A stretch of 64,000 nt of DNA from assembly GCA_036346355.1 (NCBI GenBank), contig CM070590.1, forward strand, positions 42,255,749-42,319,748. The letters are read 5' to 3'. Position 1 is the first letter of the stretch. Every line of letters starts with the position of its first letter. Under the pieces are notes generated by a model, which did not search any database, was not told where the DNA came from, and saw nothing but the letters and a program-made list of their open reading frames with translations. The position numbers and the translations under genes are program-made. Source of the DNA: Rhipidocladum racemiflorum. Its lineage: Eukaryota; Streptophyta; Magnoliopsida; Poales; Poaceae. This document shows, in pieces, positions 1 to 11,737 of the stretch.

Positions 1-213
1 CACAGGATTCCAAAGTTATAATAGCTTGATCTTTGAACTCGGCTGGGAATGCGAAAACCATGTTGACATCCATCAGGGGAGGTGTGTCACCCTATACCGC
101 CATCGGGTTCATGTCGTCTGCTGCGAGTGGATCTCCTAGGATAACCCCCTTCCTTCACCATTCCTTTTATACTATGTTCACGGGGCGCATCTTATTAAAC
201 ATCTTGTCCCTCT
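1..213 (-). mobile_element. Gypsy pol fragment at window edge, possibly Tat/RIRE2-like
   Basis: The minus strand reads, with a few stops, a peptide that includes DPLAADDMNPMA and DVNMVFAFPAEF. From memory, DxNMVFxLPAEF-like strings occur just before the protease of grass Tat/RIRE2-type gypsy elements, so this is probably the element into which element C inserted at 214. The fragment is too short to place firmly, and its other half would lie outside the window. Confidence 0.4.
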
Positions 214-667
214 TGTAACACCCCGGTACCTAGTATACCACGAATGTCACCACAAAGGATACTAGCAACAACCAAATCACATATTTAACATTAAATTACA
301 GCAACTACACTAATAACTTAAACAAAATTTTGGTAGCATGTACTTTGTTTTTCCATGGTTTTCAGCATCAATAATAGAGGCGTAGCAAGATATCATAATT
401 GAAGACAATTCTAACATGGCAACTAAGGATTTCAACAACAATTCAAGTCCAATACATACTTTAACCATCACATAAACCAATAAGGAATAAACATTTATTC
501 ATGACAACCAATGAGGCAACTAACCCATAATAAGATTCAATATGGTGACCGTCACAACTAAGGGAAAAAGTTTGAGGTTGTTTATTTGAGTGAAGCTAAG
601 TGTGGATGTGCTTCTTGCATCCTTTCCCACATGCCGGATTCAAGGTACCTAAAAAAACATTAAACAA

Positions 668-692
668 CAAGCGTGAGTTCATCACTCAGCAA
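668..692 (-). other. Conserved LTR hairpin, element C copy
   Basis: On the minus strand the sequence is TTGCTGAGT, loop GATGA, ACTCACGCTTG, which gives a 5-bp TGAGT/ACTCA stem. The flanks TTGC and CTTG match those of the hairpins in the LTRs of element 1, A, B, D and the 4.5-kb solo LTR. It lies about 450 bases inside the 3' end of the LTR. Confidence 0.6.
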
Positions 693-826
693 AGTGTATT
701 GCAATGGAATAATTAATAGTAGTTGACATAAACCAGGAGAGACAAATCATAAAAACTTCGTCATATTCCCATTTATGCAATGCAATGCATCATGCCTCTT
801 CGCTTAGCACATACCGGTATTGCCGA

Positions 827-848
827 GTGCACACCTGTTGATGTGCAC
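827..848. repeat. GTGCACACC inverted repeat in C-family LTR
   Basis: The arms are GTGCACACC and GATGTGCAC around a 4-base loop, with one mismatch. The copies in the two LARD LTRs (25241-25262 and 36252-36273) have perfect arms, GTGCACACC/GGTGTGCAC with loop CGTC. Confidence 0.6.
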
Positions 849-1314
849 CCTATTTCCCTTCCATCCCCTGGAGGGTGCCTACTCTTACTGACTCGCTCCC
901 ATTCACAACAGTGGATGGGACTACGTGGTAGATCTTTCGTGTTCACTACGTGTCGGGACCCCGAATTTGCAAATCCGGACCCTCTGTGTATTCAGCACTA
1001 GTCCAGGAACGCGCTAGTGCACACAGTCTTAACATCGGTAAATATCACAATCATACCACTCGATACCAATAAAGTACTTTATTTAAATAATCAAACTGGT
1101 TACTCAACCTTATGGTCAAGTTACAAATATATGCCTTGCAAGGCGAAACTTATTCAGAGAAAAATAATAGCAGCGGAAAATCAAATAACTTCGTGGCGCC
1201 ATCCAGTATACCACAGGCAACTGACTGGGCTCGCTTCCCTAAGTAGACGGATCCTCTTGGAGTTCCTCCTCCAAAGCTGGTGCAGTCTCCTCTTCAACTG
1301 GTGTTGTATTGTGG

Positions 1315-1341
1315 CAAGGGTGAGTACTTGGTACTCAGCAA
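1315..1341 (-). other. Conserved LTR hairpin, element 1 3' LTR copy
   Basis: The minus strand reads TTGC, stem TGAGTAC, loop CAA, stem GTACTCA, then CCCTTG. The stem is 7 bp and perfect. Identical copies lie at 10388-10414, 54470-54496 and 59045-59071. Confidence 0.7.
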
Positions 1342-2429
1342 GTCATGCACAGAATGCAAGCTAATATACTATATGCATGGCTTGGTACAAAGGAATAGCT
1401 CAAGGTATATTTGCAGTAAACAGCATTTGAAAAGTAATATAAGTAGATTCGAAAGCAGTAGAAACAAGTAAAGTATAAATAACTTTTCAAGGAATTTAAT
1501 AAACATCTTTCCCATCCTAATCCACATTTCCATCAACTTCATTATTAGTCCAACCCAACTTTTCAAACCAAAGTTATTTTTAGGAAAATCTAACCCTTGA
1601 CTGTAATTCCCGAGCGATGTCCAATACCGCGGACACGGCTATTCGAATAGATTCTAAACTCTGCAGAGGTTATGCACTTTACCCACAAGATACAATCAAA
1701 CACCACAAAGGCGAAGTTCCTCAGAACAAAGTCTTCGGAAACCTCTAACAATACAAGTGGTCCTCCTGGTTATTGCGCACTAACCCTTCCCTTCGCTAAG
1801 GCGAAGTCTAGGCCAATCAACCGTTAGATGGGTACTGGCCTCACCCAGACGCTCCCCGTACAACTTACACAAAGGGTGTAGTTGACCTCCTGAGGTCCCA
1901 CAGGTACGTTATTAGCAACTTAGTCAACTAGGCCCGTCCCATTACAGACATGTGGTTGCACGTTAGACCCAGTTCAAAGGCTTGCAAGGTTAAGTCCTTA
2001 GGGTGACCAGGGCAAGACTACCCGAAGAACCAAATCAACATCCCCAATGCCACAACTGGCCCACCTGATTACTCTTGCCACATGCCCCGGTCGAAAACTG
2101 TTTATCAAACCCCAGTTGATTACCATGCACCACGTGCCATCAACATCACATGATACTTTTCCAAAACAGGTTCAATATATCATTAAGTCAATATTAACAT
2201 TTGATTGTCCAAAATCATGTCATGAGCACGTAGCAGGTCTAAGCAGTATACTACAACGGTCTAAACCCATGTTGGCGATTTAATAATGTCCAACTAGTAA
2301 ACCACAACTAGGGTGACAAGGGGTCATGGCACATACTTAAATAATCAAGGTGTCATACGGCAAATTGGTATTTATCTAACCCCCATGTTTAAACAAAGTA
2401 TCTTTCTAATTGAACTAGCATGCAATAGT

Positions 2430-2657
2430 TTAAATCAAAATAGATTTCGAAATAGGATCAACATGGTCAAAGCACAACTTGCCTTCAAAAAGTACTTGTT
2501 CTTGGTCTTGAGTTGGATCATGAGTTAATACTTCTCCTTCGAATCCTTCCGGCACTTCAACGTCTACTCGTAAAGCGTGCAAATAGCAGATACACAAATA
2601 AACAATAGGCAAAAAGTGTCCAAACACCCAAATAAAATCCATAAACAGAGAGAACAT
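2430..2657 (-). other. 75-codon ORF inside LTR (element 1, 3' copy)
   Basis: It encodes MFSLFMDFIWVFGHFLPIVY and then an acidic tail containing GKLCFDHVDPI. It is sense to the element. The N-terminal 25 or so residues are hydrophobic enough for a membrane segment or signal anchor. The same ORF is open at 11510-11737 and 53162-53389 and broken in LTR B (57735-57955). It has no known function. Its openness may simply reflect recent common descent of the LTRs. Confidence 0.35.
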
Positions 2658-3415
2658 AATTTTATGAGTTTTTAGAAACTGGAATCGTCAAATTCGGAGT
2701 TAAAAAGCAAAAGTTATGATTATTTAAAGTTTAAATAATCAATTAAATAATTTTGCAGGGAAAAACTTTAGTCCAAAAATTAAATAAAATTCAGATTTAG
2801 GTAGATATCAATTTTATACAAATTTAGAAATTTGAATCACTCAAATCGGAGTTAAAACGCAAAAGTTATAAACGTTTGAAGTTTGAAACAAAATCTGAAA
2901 TCATTATTTCGAATTAATAAATCATTTTCTTTTGCGGAAATTAATTATTGCGTCATCATGGACACGTGTGAGCCTCGGATTGGCCTGCTGACGTCAGCCG
3001 GTCCATGGACGTAGTCCACGCTCGGCTCGGGTCTACCGTGGACTCGGTCCACGACTCCACGTGTCGCTGACATGTGGGCCCACTCGGGTAGCGTCATTCT
3101 TGGCGTCGGCGGGGCTCACCACTGCAGTCGACAGTGGAGTCCATCCGATGACGTCATGGGTGACGCCACGGTGCGATCGGCCGACATCGCGGGCCCCGGC
3201 GTGTCGATGGCCCACGCCGCACGCGCCGCGGGGCGCGGCGGTTCGGCTCCCTGGACACGTGGCACGATCGTAGCCGTTGGTTTGAAAACCGACGGCTAGG
3301 ATTGGATTTGGGCCTCAAGTGCTTGGCGCACGGGTTAATCTGGGCCGTTGGATCTTGATCTAACGGTCGAGATCCAATCTAGCCTGGTGCGATTCCCGCC
3401 ACGTGGCACGACCTG

Positions 3416-3437
3416 CCGTTGGATCTAGATCCAACGG
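3416..3437. repeat. Perfect 22-bp palindrome in LTR
   Basis: The arms CCGTTGGATCT and AGATCCAACGG meet without a loop. Related inverted pairs CCGTTGGATC/GATCCAACGG recur in LTR A (near 52317) and LTR B (56923-56944). The copy in the other LTR of this element (12492-12513) has paired changes in both arms. Confidence 0.7.
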
Positions 3438-4478
3438 TTGAGATTAGATCTAGGATTTTCAACGGGGAACTCACCGAGGGTGACGTGGCGCGATCTGAGC
3501 CCTTGGATCTTGATCGGACGGTTGGTGGAGCTCGGGGTCGGCGATGGCTTCACGGCGAAGTTGTGGCTGCCGGCGCTGAGGACGGCGACCACACGAACGG
3601 CGTTTGGGACGTGCTCCGGCGAGGTGAAGGGTCTCTTCGGGTGCGCCTGGCTTCGAGGGTTCCGGATCTGGGGTCAATGGCGGCAGGGGACGGCGGACGG
3701 CGGCGGAATCAAGCAAAACCACAGCGGAGGGATGCTATGACTCCGGCGAGCGATTCCGTCAGATCTACGGCGGCTGAGGCTCGGTGAGATAGGGCAGAGA
3801 GTGCGCGGGGTCACGGCGGTCCTCGGGGTACCACCCGGTACTTAAATGCCCTCGGCATGCGCGCACGGGACGGAACCCTAATCCTACACGGCGGCGACGC
3901 GGCGGAGGAGTCCGGCTCGGACTCGGCGGGGACGATGACGCACGGCCGTCCACGTGGCACGATCAACGGCCACGATCGCGTGGACGCGATCGGATCCGGG
4001 CCAGACACGGCTTGTGTAGGCGATCCAATCCGGACCGTTGGATCCCGATCCAACTGGCCGTGATCGATCGGGGTTAAGAACGGGTTTGGTTGAGTCAATC
4101 GGCTCGGTCGGGTTCGGTCGGACTCGAACTTCGAGTCCGACTCGGCTCTCGATCGGATGAACAAGACAAACCCATTCGCATTTTCCAGCGATTTAATAAT
4201 TAAAATAATTCCCAAAATTCATTTAATTCATTAAAAATAGCAAAATACTCGAGAAAAATTCGGAAAAATTCTGGAAAATATTTTGGAACATTTTGGACTC
4301 GAATAAAATATTTCCAACAAAATTTTATTTGCAAAATTAAATTCTTTAATTATTTCAAAATGGAATAAATTCAAATAAATTCCAAATAAATCCAAATAAA
4401 TTCCAGAAAATTCCAAAAATTCACCAAAGTGCCAAATCACACATGAATTTAAGAAAAGCAAAATTTTGGGGTGTTACA

Positions 4479-4492
4479 AACCTCCCCCCTTA
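4479..4492 (-). other. Polypurine tract of element 1
   Basis: On the minus strand AAGGGGGGAGGTT directly precedes the 3' LTR start TGTAACACC. This is the expected position and composition for the plus-strand primer in reverse transcription. Confidence 0.9.
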
Positions 4493-4519
4493 ATAGAATC
4501 TAGTCCAGAGATTCGTGGC

Positions 4520-5875
4520 TCACTCTGAGAATAGGTTTGGAAACTCTTTCTTCAAATCCTCTTCGCGCTCAATTAACTCTAGCGGTGTCTGTTCCTCAGG
4601 AACTCGGAGACACTTCTTCAACTGGGACGCATGGAATACGTCATGCACTCCTGCTAACGACTGCGGCAACTCCAGCTGATAAGCAACTTCGCCTCTGCGG
4701 CTCAAAATCTTAAATGGTCCAACATAACGGGGTGCGAGTTTCCCTTTGGCATGGAACCTCTTAACTCCCCTGAGAGGCGTAACTCTGAGGTATACAAAGT
4801 CTTCTGGTTCAAAACTCAAGTCTCGACGACGATTGTCAGCATAACTCTTTTGTCGTGATTGGGCTATCTTCAACCTTTCCCTAATCATGGCGATCTGTTC
4901 TTCAGCCTCTTGAAGAATATCAGGCCCAAAGACACGGCGCCACGGTCTCATTCCAATTCAATGGCGTCCCGAGGTCGACCATACAAAGGCCTCAAAAGGT
5001 GACATCGTAAACTAGCCTCGATAACTATTGTTGTAATCGAACTCGGCATCCGGCACACTCTGATCCCAAGAGGGAGCATAAGCCACTGCACAAGCTCTCA
5101 ACATAGCCTCCAGAAGCTGGTTGACTCTTTCGGGCTGTCCATCCGTCTGTGGATGATAAGTCGCATCTTGAAGTTCAAACGGGTTCCTATGGCTTCATGC
5201 AACTTATTCCGTAACCTTGAGGTAAATTGGGTACCTCTGTCCGATACAATCCTTTTCGGCACTCCGTGCAAAGCAGACAATCCCGATCATATACAATTAC
5301 GCTAATTTATCTCCCGAGTAAGTGGTCTTCACGGGGATAAAATGGGCTACTTTAGTCAAGCGATCCACTACAACCTATATGGAGTCATAACCTCCTTGAG
5401 TCTTCGGCAAACCGGTAATGAAATCCATTCCGATTTCCTCCCACTTCCACTCAGGTATTTTTAGCGGTGTAGCAATCCTGCTGGTCTCGATGCATTGCCT
5501 TGACTCTCCGGCATACGCCACACAATGCAACATGCTCGGCAACTTCACGTTTCATACTCGCCACAGAATCTCTCCTTCAGATCCTGATACATCTTGGCGC
5601 TTCCAGGATGAATTGAGTACTTGGAGTCATGGGCTTCTTCCAAAATCAGTTGCTTTAATTCTTTCTTGTCAGGCACACAAATCCGATCCTTCATCCACAA
5701 CGTGCCTTGCTCATCCAACTTGAAGTCCTCTGCCTTGCCTTCCTCCTTGATGAACTTAATCCTGCGGATCTTGTCATCATCCTTCTGTCCTTCTCGAATC
5801 TGGTCCTCTAAAGTAGGCTTTACTTCCAATGCGGCTAAGAATCCGCTAGGTACAACCTCAATCTTCATTTTCTGA
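4520..5875 (-). pseudogene. Integrase region with truncated chromodomain (element 1 pol)
   Basis: From N to C, the zinc-binding part has EEAHDSKYSIHPG near 5620 and a CxxC in ALCGVCRRVKA near 5500. The core has IVSDRGTQFTSRLR near 5220-5265. The C-terminal domain has YVGPFKILSRRGEVAYQLEL near 4660-4720, followed by VHDVFHASQLKKCLRVPEEQ. After that the family normally has a chromodomain of about 50 residues. Here PLELI runs straight into EREEDLKKEFPNLF, the last chromodomain helix, so the aromatic-cage part is missing. Frames are broken near 4950, 5090 and 5540. Integrase joins element DNA to the host chromosome, and the chromodomain normally guides site choice. Confidence 0.85.
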
Positions 5876-5889
5876 AAATCCTCACATAA

Positions 5890-6340
5890 CTAATCCTGAC
5901 GTGTGGCTAGCAACGTACTCACGGTATGGCTTTTCCGACACAGAGCATCGGCTACTACGTTGGCCTTCCCGGGATGGTAATGGATTCCAACATTGTAGTC
6001 CTTGATTAACTCTAACCATCTCCTCTGCCTCATATTCAGATCCGATCGGGTGAATATGTACTTAAGGCTCTTATGATCCGTATATACTTCACATCTGCTT
6101 CCGATCAGATAGTGACGCCATATCTTCAAGGCATGCACTACGTACCGCTAACTCTAGGTCATGTGTCGGATAATTTTCCTCATGCGGCCTCAATCGCCTT
6201 GATGCATAAGCGGCGACCTTTCCATTCTCGTGACAAAGACACATCCAAGTCCTTGGCGCGATGCGTCACAATAAATATCGAAGCTTTTGAGCAACATCCT
6301 GTAGAACTAACACCGTGCCGATGTCAATCGCTTCTTCAGC
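5890..6340 (-). pseudogene. RNase H domain (element 1 pol)
   Basis: The minus strand carries YCDASRQGLGC near 6270 with the first catalytic Asp, then HALKIWRHYLIGSRCEVYTD and DHKSLKYIF, and HPGKANVVADALCRKSH at 5930-5980. This is the usual gypsy RNase H that removes the RNA template. At least two frame changes separate the first motif from the rest, so it cannot be made as one protein as read. Confidence 0.85.
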
Positions 6341-7230
6341 TCCTGAAATCCTTTCTCACATTAAAGCGCCCATGCAAACTTCTTTTCCTTCTTCAGCAAT
6401 TGCGTAAGAGGTTTCGCAATTGTCGAGAAGCCTTCGATGAAACGGGCGGTAGTATCCTGCCATTCCAAGGAAACTCCGACTGGGTCACGCCTTTGGTCGC
6501 TCCCAATGTAACACGACTTCTACTTTGCTTGGATCTACTGGCGACTCCCTCTGCGGTCATTACATGTCCAAGAAACTCCACTTTGTCCTTCCAAAAATCA
6601 CACTTGCCGAACTTGGCGAAAAGTTGCTGTTCCTCGCCTTTTCCAAAACTCGCCTTAAGTGTTCGGCATGTTCATCCTCTGTCTTGGAGTAGATTAGGAT
6701 ATCATCTATGAACACGACGACAAACTTGTCCAAATATTCCATGAACACCTTATTCATCATATTCATGAAATAGTCGGGCGATTCGTCTACCCAAAGGACA
6801 TAATCAGAACTCGTAATGTCCATATCTTGATGAGAATGCGCCTTGAATATCTTACGATCGGATCTTCAATCGATGGTATCCCGATCTCGAGATCAATCTT
6901 GGAGAAAACTCCGGCTCCTCTCACCTGATCAAACAAATCATCAATCCTGGGTAGCGGATACTTATTCTTCACGGTGACTTCATTGAGTGCACGGTAGTCA
7001 ATGCACATCCCGAAACTCCCGCCCTTTTTCTTGACAAACAAAATCGGTGCTCCCCACGGCGATTTAACTCGGCCTCGATAAATCCTTTCTCCATTAACTC
7101 CTCTAGCTATTTCTTCATCTCTACCAACTCCTCGGTGGACATCCGATAGGGTCTCTTTGCTATCGGTCTTTGTGCACTGTACAAGCTCTATCACAAACTC
7201 TATGTCCCTGCCTGGCGGCATACCAGGTAG
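6340..7230 (-). pseudogene. Reverse transcriptase domain (element 1 pol)
   Basis: Motifs in order on the minus strand are KSPWGAPILFVKKK, MCIDYRALNEVTVKNKYPLP, RIDDLFDQ, AGVFSKIDL, YFMNMMNKVFMEYLDKF and VVVFIDDILIYSKTEDEHAEHL. The last contains the FIDD catalytic pair. Between FSKIDL (about 6895) and MSFG (about 6790) the frame is lost, replacing the conserved SGYHQ-type stretch. Element B carries the same lesion at 62590-62690. The thumb and connection follow to about 6400. The enzyme is non-functional as read. Confidence 0.9.
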
Positions 7231-7309
7231 ATCTTCGGGAAAACATCCGGGTACTCATTCACTAATGAGACATCCTCTATGCTGATTGCCTTGGTATAAT
7301 TAACCATCA

Positions 7310-7700
7310 AGCTGTCCATCTCTAATCGCAAGTGGCTTGAAATTCCACTTTCTTCCCATACGGGCTCTCAATCGAGATAGTCCTTCGTCCACAATCCAAT
7401 ATGACCTTGTGCTTGGATAACCAATCCATTCCCAATATGACGTCTAAGGTCCGGGTCTCCAAAATAATAAGGTTTGCTAGGAACTCTATTCCACCTATTA
7501 GTATTCTCACCCGGAACATCCTACTTTCGCTCGGAGTTCGGAACCAGGGTTTGAACTAAAAGCATGCATCTAAGTCTTGCAATCCTCAAATCATTTCTAG
7601 TAGCAAAGCCTTGAAACAAACGAATGCGAAGCTCGAGTCAAACAAAATATTGCAGTGTATCGAGTTAACAAGTAACTTACCCAAAGACGACGTCAGTAGC
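7310..7700 (-). pseudogene. Retropepsin-like protease (element 1 pol)
   Basis: A clear C-terminal half reads MFRVRILIGGIEFLANLIIL, then LDVILGMDWLSKHKVILDCG, typical of the gypsy aspartic protease flap and second half. The active-site stretch lies near 7640-7665. There the DNA reads GACTCGAGCTTC where a DSGAS codon run is expected, so the Gly codon is lost and the frame shifts. Element B has the same GACTCGAGCTTC. It would cut Gag-Pol if intact. Confidence 0.8.
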
Positions 7701-7779
7701 ATTCGCGGTGCATCTGCGGTGACATGGTTGACTCGGCCTCTCACCACGGCCTGGGTGTGGCTCTGGTCTTTGGCGTCAT

Positions 7780-8817
7780 AGCTGGGGTGGTTCCTAGATT
7801 GAAGCGAATCGGGTCACTCTCGCTGTCTTCTTCGGACAACTATTGGCAAAGTGTCTCGGCTCGTTGCAGCTTGTAGCAGGCCTCACCGTTTTCTTGCCGA
7901 TCGCCTCGAGTAATGTTTCTAGCGGGGCCGGGTCCGTAGTTCGATTGATGTGTCTTGGTGCCGGGATGGTGTCCTTGTTGCATTCTCGTGGTTGGAATCA
8001 AGAATTGATTTGGTGCAACTCTCAGCGCTGGCGTTCCTCGGCGTGATCCTTCTTTGTTGCATCCTCGCGCTTCCTATTCTCATCCAGTTCCTTGCGCTTG
8101 TCCTCAAGAATAAGCGCCTTATTCACCAACTCTTGGAAATCTGGAAAGGTGTGGGTGATCAACCCTACTTGCAATCCCGAGTTAAGTCCCTTCATAAAAC
8201 GAGACTGCCTGGATTTATCTGTCGCTACATCCTCAAAGCGTAGCGTGCTAGCTGTGTGAACTTGTTCAGTAGTCGCCACATCGGCTGATTACCTTGCTTC
8301 TGCTCTGAACTCCTCCTTCTTAAGGTCCATGATTCCTTCAGCACGTGATACGTGATCTTGTCGAATGCACTGTGAACTCTTCCCAAGTGATATCTTGAGG
8401 GTTCTCTTGCGTGGCACGAAGTTCTCCCACCATTCTGGTAATGTTCCTTCCAAATTGATGAGAAGCGAGAGTACCTTCTCATTTCCTATGCATTGGGCGA
8501 TATGTAGCTTCCTCTCAATTGATCTTAACCAATCATCGGCCTCCAATGGATTGGCATTCCCAGAGAAAGTGGGTGGGTGAGTTCTCATGAACTCTGATAG
8601 TCTTGTATTCTGGCGTGGTCCCTGATTGACTTGATTAGCAAAGTGGATCAAAAGGACGTGTTGCATTTGTTGCATCATAGCATGCATCAATCGAGTCCGG
8701 GCAGCGAGAAAAGCTCCAAATTCTGCACATCCAAAGGGCGGCCGGTGCTCCTCATTGGGGTTTTTCTGGGCGAGAACCACTCCCATTGCTTCCAAAGTTT
8801 CCACGGGTGTTTACCAT
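7780..8817 (-). pseudogene. gag: gag (element 1)
   Basis: The likely start is at 8817, MVNTRGNFGSNGSGS, matching the start in element B (60644). The frame changes soon after. The body includes THPPTFSGNANPLEADDW and LRSIERKLHIAQCIGNEKV, then WWENF, the capsid/retrotrans_gag core, and LQVGLITHTFPDFQELVNKA. A zinc knuckle lies near 7830-7890. CYK and CNEPRHFANSC are there, but a one-base indel puts them in different frames. Gag forms the particle that packages element RNA. Confidence 0.85.
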
Positions 8818-9093
8818 CTGTCGATTTGCTCTAGGTTTAGAGATGAGAGGGAATCAAGAATAGACAAGTAATATGGAACTTATGCGGGGCGAAAGGTATA
8901 ACTGTAAGGTCCAACTTTATTATTAATAACTTGGTATGGCTGCTTACAATGCCTAAGGGCCTTGCAACACATACTGCACACTCAGCAAACAATGAAAATC
9001 CAAATCGAACTAACTCTGGAGTCTAACGCCTAAAGGGTGACTCTTTATTCTATGACGCGACTCGGCGAAGGAGTCTCCCTATAGAACCTATGC

Positions 9094-9808
9094 TCACTCA
9101 TCGAGAAAACCTCCACGGCCCGGGTACGGGTGCTGCGGCATAGGCGCGAAACGATTGCCATGTCCAGCAACTGTGTCCTCTGTGGTAGTCGAAGAAGCAG
9201 TGTCCTCATCGAGGTCTGACTCCTCCGGATCTGGTTCGTGTAGCTCGAGTAATCGACTCAGGTCCGTCCATACAAAGTCATCTCCAACTCGTCAATCCTT
9301 CGCAGAAGGTGTGCCACATACTCTTGAGCTTCCCGCCATCTGTTCTTCTCTGTCGTGATCTCCTTGCGGGCCTTCTGTAGCTCCTTGCTTGTATTATCTA
9401 GTACATCCTCTTGGGCGACAACAAATCGTGCCAACTGTGTAACCGTGGCATCCTCATCCTGAATCGCCGGGTCAAGAAGGTTATCGCTGCGCGGATGATA
9501 ACGAACACCGCATTTCCAACTCTCTGGCGAGATACGGGTAATGTGCCGCATTGCTCGTCGTGATACTTCTTGGATACCCATCTGCATTGTAGATCTCTGG
9601 CAAAGGTGCGATGTATCGAGGCATTGCCTGGCCCTTTTTCCTAGCAGGTACCTCAATCTTCACGTCACAAGCCTTGATCAATCCCGCTTGTTTGATCACT
9701 TCCACTTGGTATTGGGGCTTCTCAAAATCTCCGAGAGTTTGTAGCATATGCCAAAGTTCCGCGGCGTGACCAACTCCCGAGATCAACGTAGTTGAACTCT
9801 TCCTCCAT
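9094..9808 (-). pseudogene. Extra ORF upstream of gag (element 1 copy)
   Basis: It starts MEEEFNYVD at 9808, just downstream of the primer site, and stops at 9094 after GRGGFLDE, about 240 codons. The N-terminal half has AELWHMLQTLGDFEKPQYQV and GLIKACDVKIEVP. The C-terminal half is a likely coiled coil: LDNTSKELQKARKEITTEKN, RWREAQEYVAHLLRRIDELE. An acidic segment with DPEESDLDED follows. One extra base after YVD shifts the frame. Homologous copies lie at 55077-55797 and 59648-60367. It is not gag, which begins 280 bases later. From memory, some rice gypsy elements have a similar 'orf0'; I cannot confirm homology. Confidence 0.7.
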
Positions 9809-10008
9809 CTGTCACAAGAGTGCTTTACGTAAGAACTCGAATTTTTAAATTGTGACAAGGTAAGGAAAATTCAGCAAGAGACAAGAAAAGAAAGAATGGG
9901 ATAAGTCGAGATGTCATTTCTTATCTTGACAAATTTTTAGCTTTTAGAAAATAGGTTTTATCCTCACTACGACCATTCTAGCTAGGGTTGAGCCTACGGT
10001 CAAGTATG

Positions 10009-10020
10009 GCTCTGATACCA
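10009..10020 (-). other. Primer-binding site of element 1 (initiator Met tRNA)
   Basis: The minus strand reads TGGTATCAGAGC, complementary to the 3' end of plant initiator Met tRNA. It starts 4 bases inside the 5' LTR end. This is where minus-strand DNA synthesis is primed. Confidence 0.95.
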
Positions 10021-10387
10021 CCTCTGTCGGGACCCGAATTTGCAAATCCGGACCCTTCGTGTATTCAGCACTAGTCCAGAACGCGCTTAGTGCAATACAG
10101 TCTTAACATCGGTAAATATCACAATCATACCACTCGATACCAATAAAGTACTTTATTTAAATAATCAAACTGGTTACTCAACCTTATGGTCAAGTTACAA
10201 ATATATGCCTTGCAAGGCGAAACTTATTCAGAGAAAAATAATAGCAGCGGAAAATCAAATAACAGTGGCGCCATCCAAGATACCACGTGCAACCGATCGG
10301 GCTCGCTTCCCTAAATAGACGGATCCTCTTGGAGTTCCTCCTCCAAAGCCGGTGCGATCTTCTCTTCAACTCGGTGTTGTATTGTAG

Positions 10388-10414
10388 CAAGGGTGAGTAC
10401 TTGGTACTCAGCAA
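10388..10414 (-). other. Conserved LTR hairpin, element 1 5' LTR copy
   Basis: It is identical to the copy at 1315-1341: TGAGTAC, loop CAA, GTACTCA, flanked by TTGC and CCCTTG. Confidence 0.7.
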
Positions 10415-11509
10415 GTCATGCATGTAATGCAAGCTAATATACTATATGCATGGCTTGGTACAAAGGAATAGCTCAAGGTATATTTGCGAGTAACTTGATT
10501 TGAAAAGTAATATAAGTAGATTCGGAAAGCAAAGAGAAACAAGTAAAGTATAAATAACTTTTCAAGGAATTTAATAAACATCTTTCCCATCCTAATCCAC
10601 ATTTCCATCAACTTCATTATTAGTCCAACCCAACTTTTCAAACCAAAGTTATTTTTAGGAAAATCTAACCCTTGATTGTAATTCCCGAGCGATGTCCAAT
10701 ACCGCGGACACGGCTATTCGAATAGATTCTAAACTCTGCAGAGGTTATGCACTTTACCCACAAGATAGAGTCAAACACCACAAAGGCGAGTTCAGTAACA
10801 AAGTCTTTCTAAAACCTCTAACAATACAAGTGGTCCTCCCTGCTATTGCGCAAGACTAACCCTTCCCTTCGCTAAGGCGAAGTCTAGGCCAATCAACCGT
10901 TAGATGGGTACCTGGCCTCGGCCAGACGCTCCCCGCACAACTTACACAAAGGGTGTAGTTGACCTCACGAGGTCCCACAGTGCACGTTATTAGCAACTTA
11001 GTCAACTAGGCCCGTCCCCATTCTGACATGTGGTTGCACGTTAGACCCAGTTCAAAGGCTTGCAAGGTTAAGTCCTTAGGGTGACCAGGGCAAGACTACC
11101 CGAAGAACCAAATCAACCTCCCCAATGCCACAACTGGCCCACCTGATTACTCTTTGCCACATGCCCCTGGCCGAAATCGCTTATCAAACCCCGCTTGATT
11201 ACCATGCACCACGTGCCATCAACATCACATGATACTTTTCCAAAACAGGTTCAATATATCATTAAGTCAATATTAACATTTGATTGTCCAAAATCATGTC
11301 ATGAGCACGAAAGGTGTCTAAGCAAAGATACTACAACGGTCTAAACCCATGTTGGCGATTTAATAATGTCCAACTAGTAAACCACAACTAGGGTGACAAG
11401 GGGTCATGGCACATACTTAAATAATCAAGGTGTCATATGGCAAATTGGTATTTATCTAACCCCCATGTTTAAACAAAGTATCTTTCTAATTGAACTAGCA
11501 TGCAATAGT

Positions 11510-11737
11510 TTAAATCAAAATAGATTTCGAAATAGGATCAACATGGTCAAAGCACAACTTGCCTTCAAAAAGTACTTGTTCTTGGTCTTGAGTTGGATCC
11601 TGAGTTAATACTTCTCCTTCGAATCCTTCCGGCACTTCAACGTCTACTCGTAAAGCGTGCAAATAGCAGATACACAAATAAACAATAGGCAAAAAGTGTC
11701 CAAACACCCAAATAAATTCCATAAACAGAGAGAACAT
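11510..11737 (-). other. 75-codon ORF inside LTR (element 1, 5' copy)
   Basis: It is the same ORF as at 2430-2657 with two residue differences (FMEF for FMDF, LTQDP for LTHDP). It is sense to the element and of unknown function. Confidence 0.35.

Larger units (their letters stand above)
214..950 (-). repeat. 3' LTR of element C, left segment
   Basis: This segment starts TGTAACACCCCGG and is homologous along its length to the LARD LTR at 24559 and 35570. Shared landmarks are the TTTGTTTTTCCATGG block, the GTGAGTTCATCACTCAGC hairpin near 668-692, and the ACCGGTATTGCCGAGTGCAC block near 812-831. It is interrupted at 950 by element 1, and the CTACG at 946-950 is repeated at 13559-13563. No coding capacity is seen. 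Confidence 0.85.
951..4478 (-). repeat. 3' LTR of element 1
   Basis: This LTR is 3,528 bases and is closely similar to the other LTR at 10025-13558. The AT-rich half (about 951-2950) and the end next to the polypurine tract are nearly identical between copies. The GC-rich stretch 3000-4050 differs by many small indels. It contains the TGAGTAC hairpin (1315-1341), the CTCTGCAGAG/TTCGAA module (about 1637-1692), a 75-codon ORF (2430-2657) and CCGTTGGATC palindromes. A TATA-like TTAAATGCC lies near 3842 in sense orientation. Confidence 0.95.

Noticed and set aside
10009..10020. Met-tRNA-like sequence as a tRNA gene
   Set aside because: Only the 12 bases complementary to the tRNA 3' end are present; it is the retrotransposon primer site. 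The same applies at 35556, 54867 and 59433.
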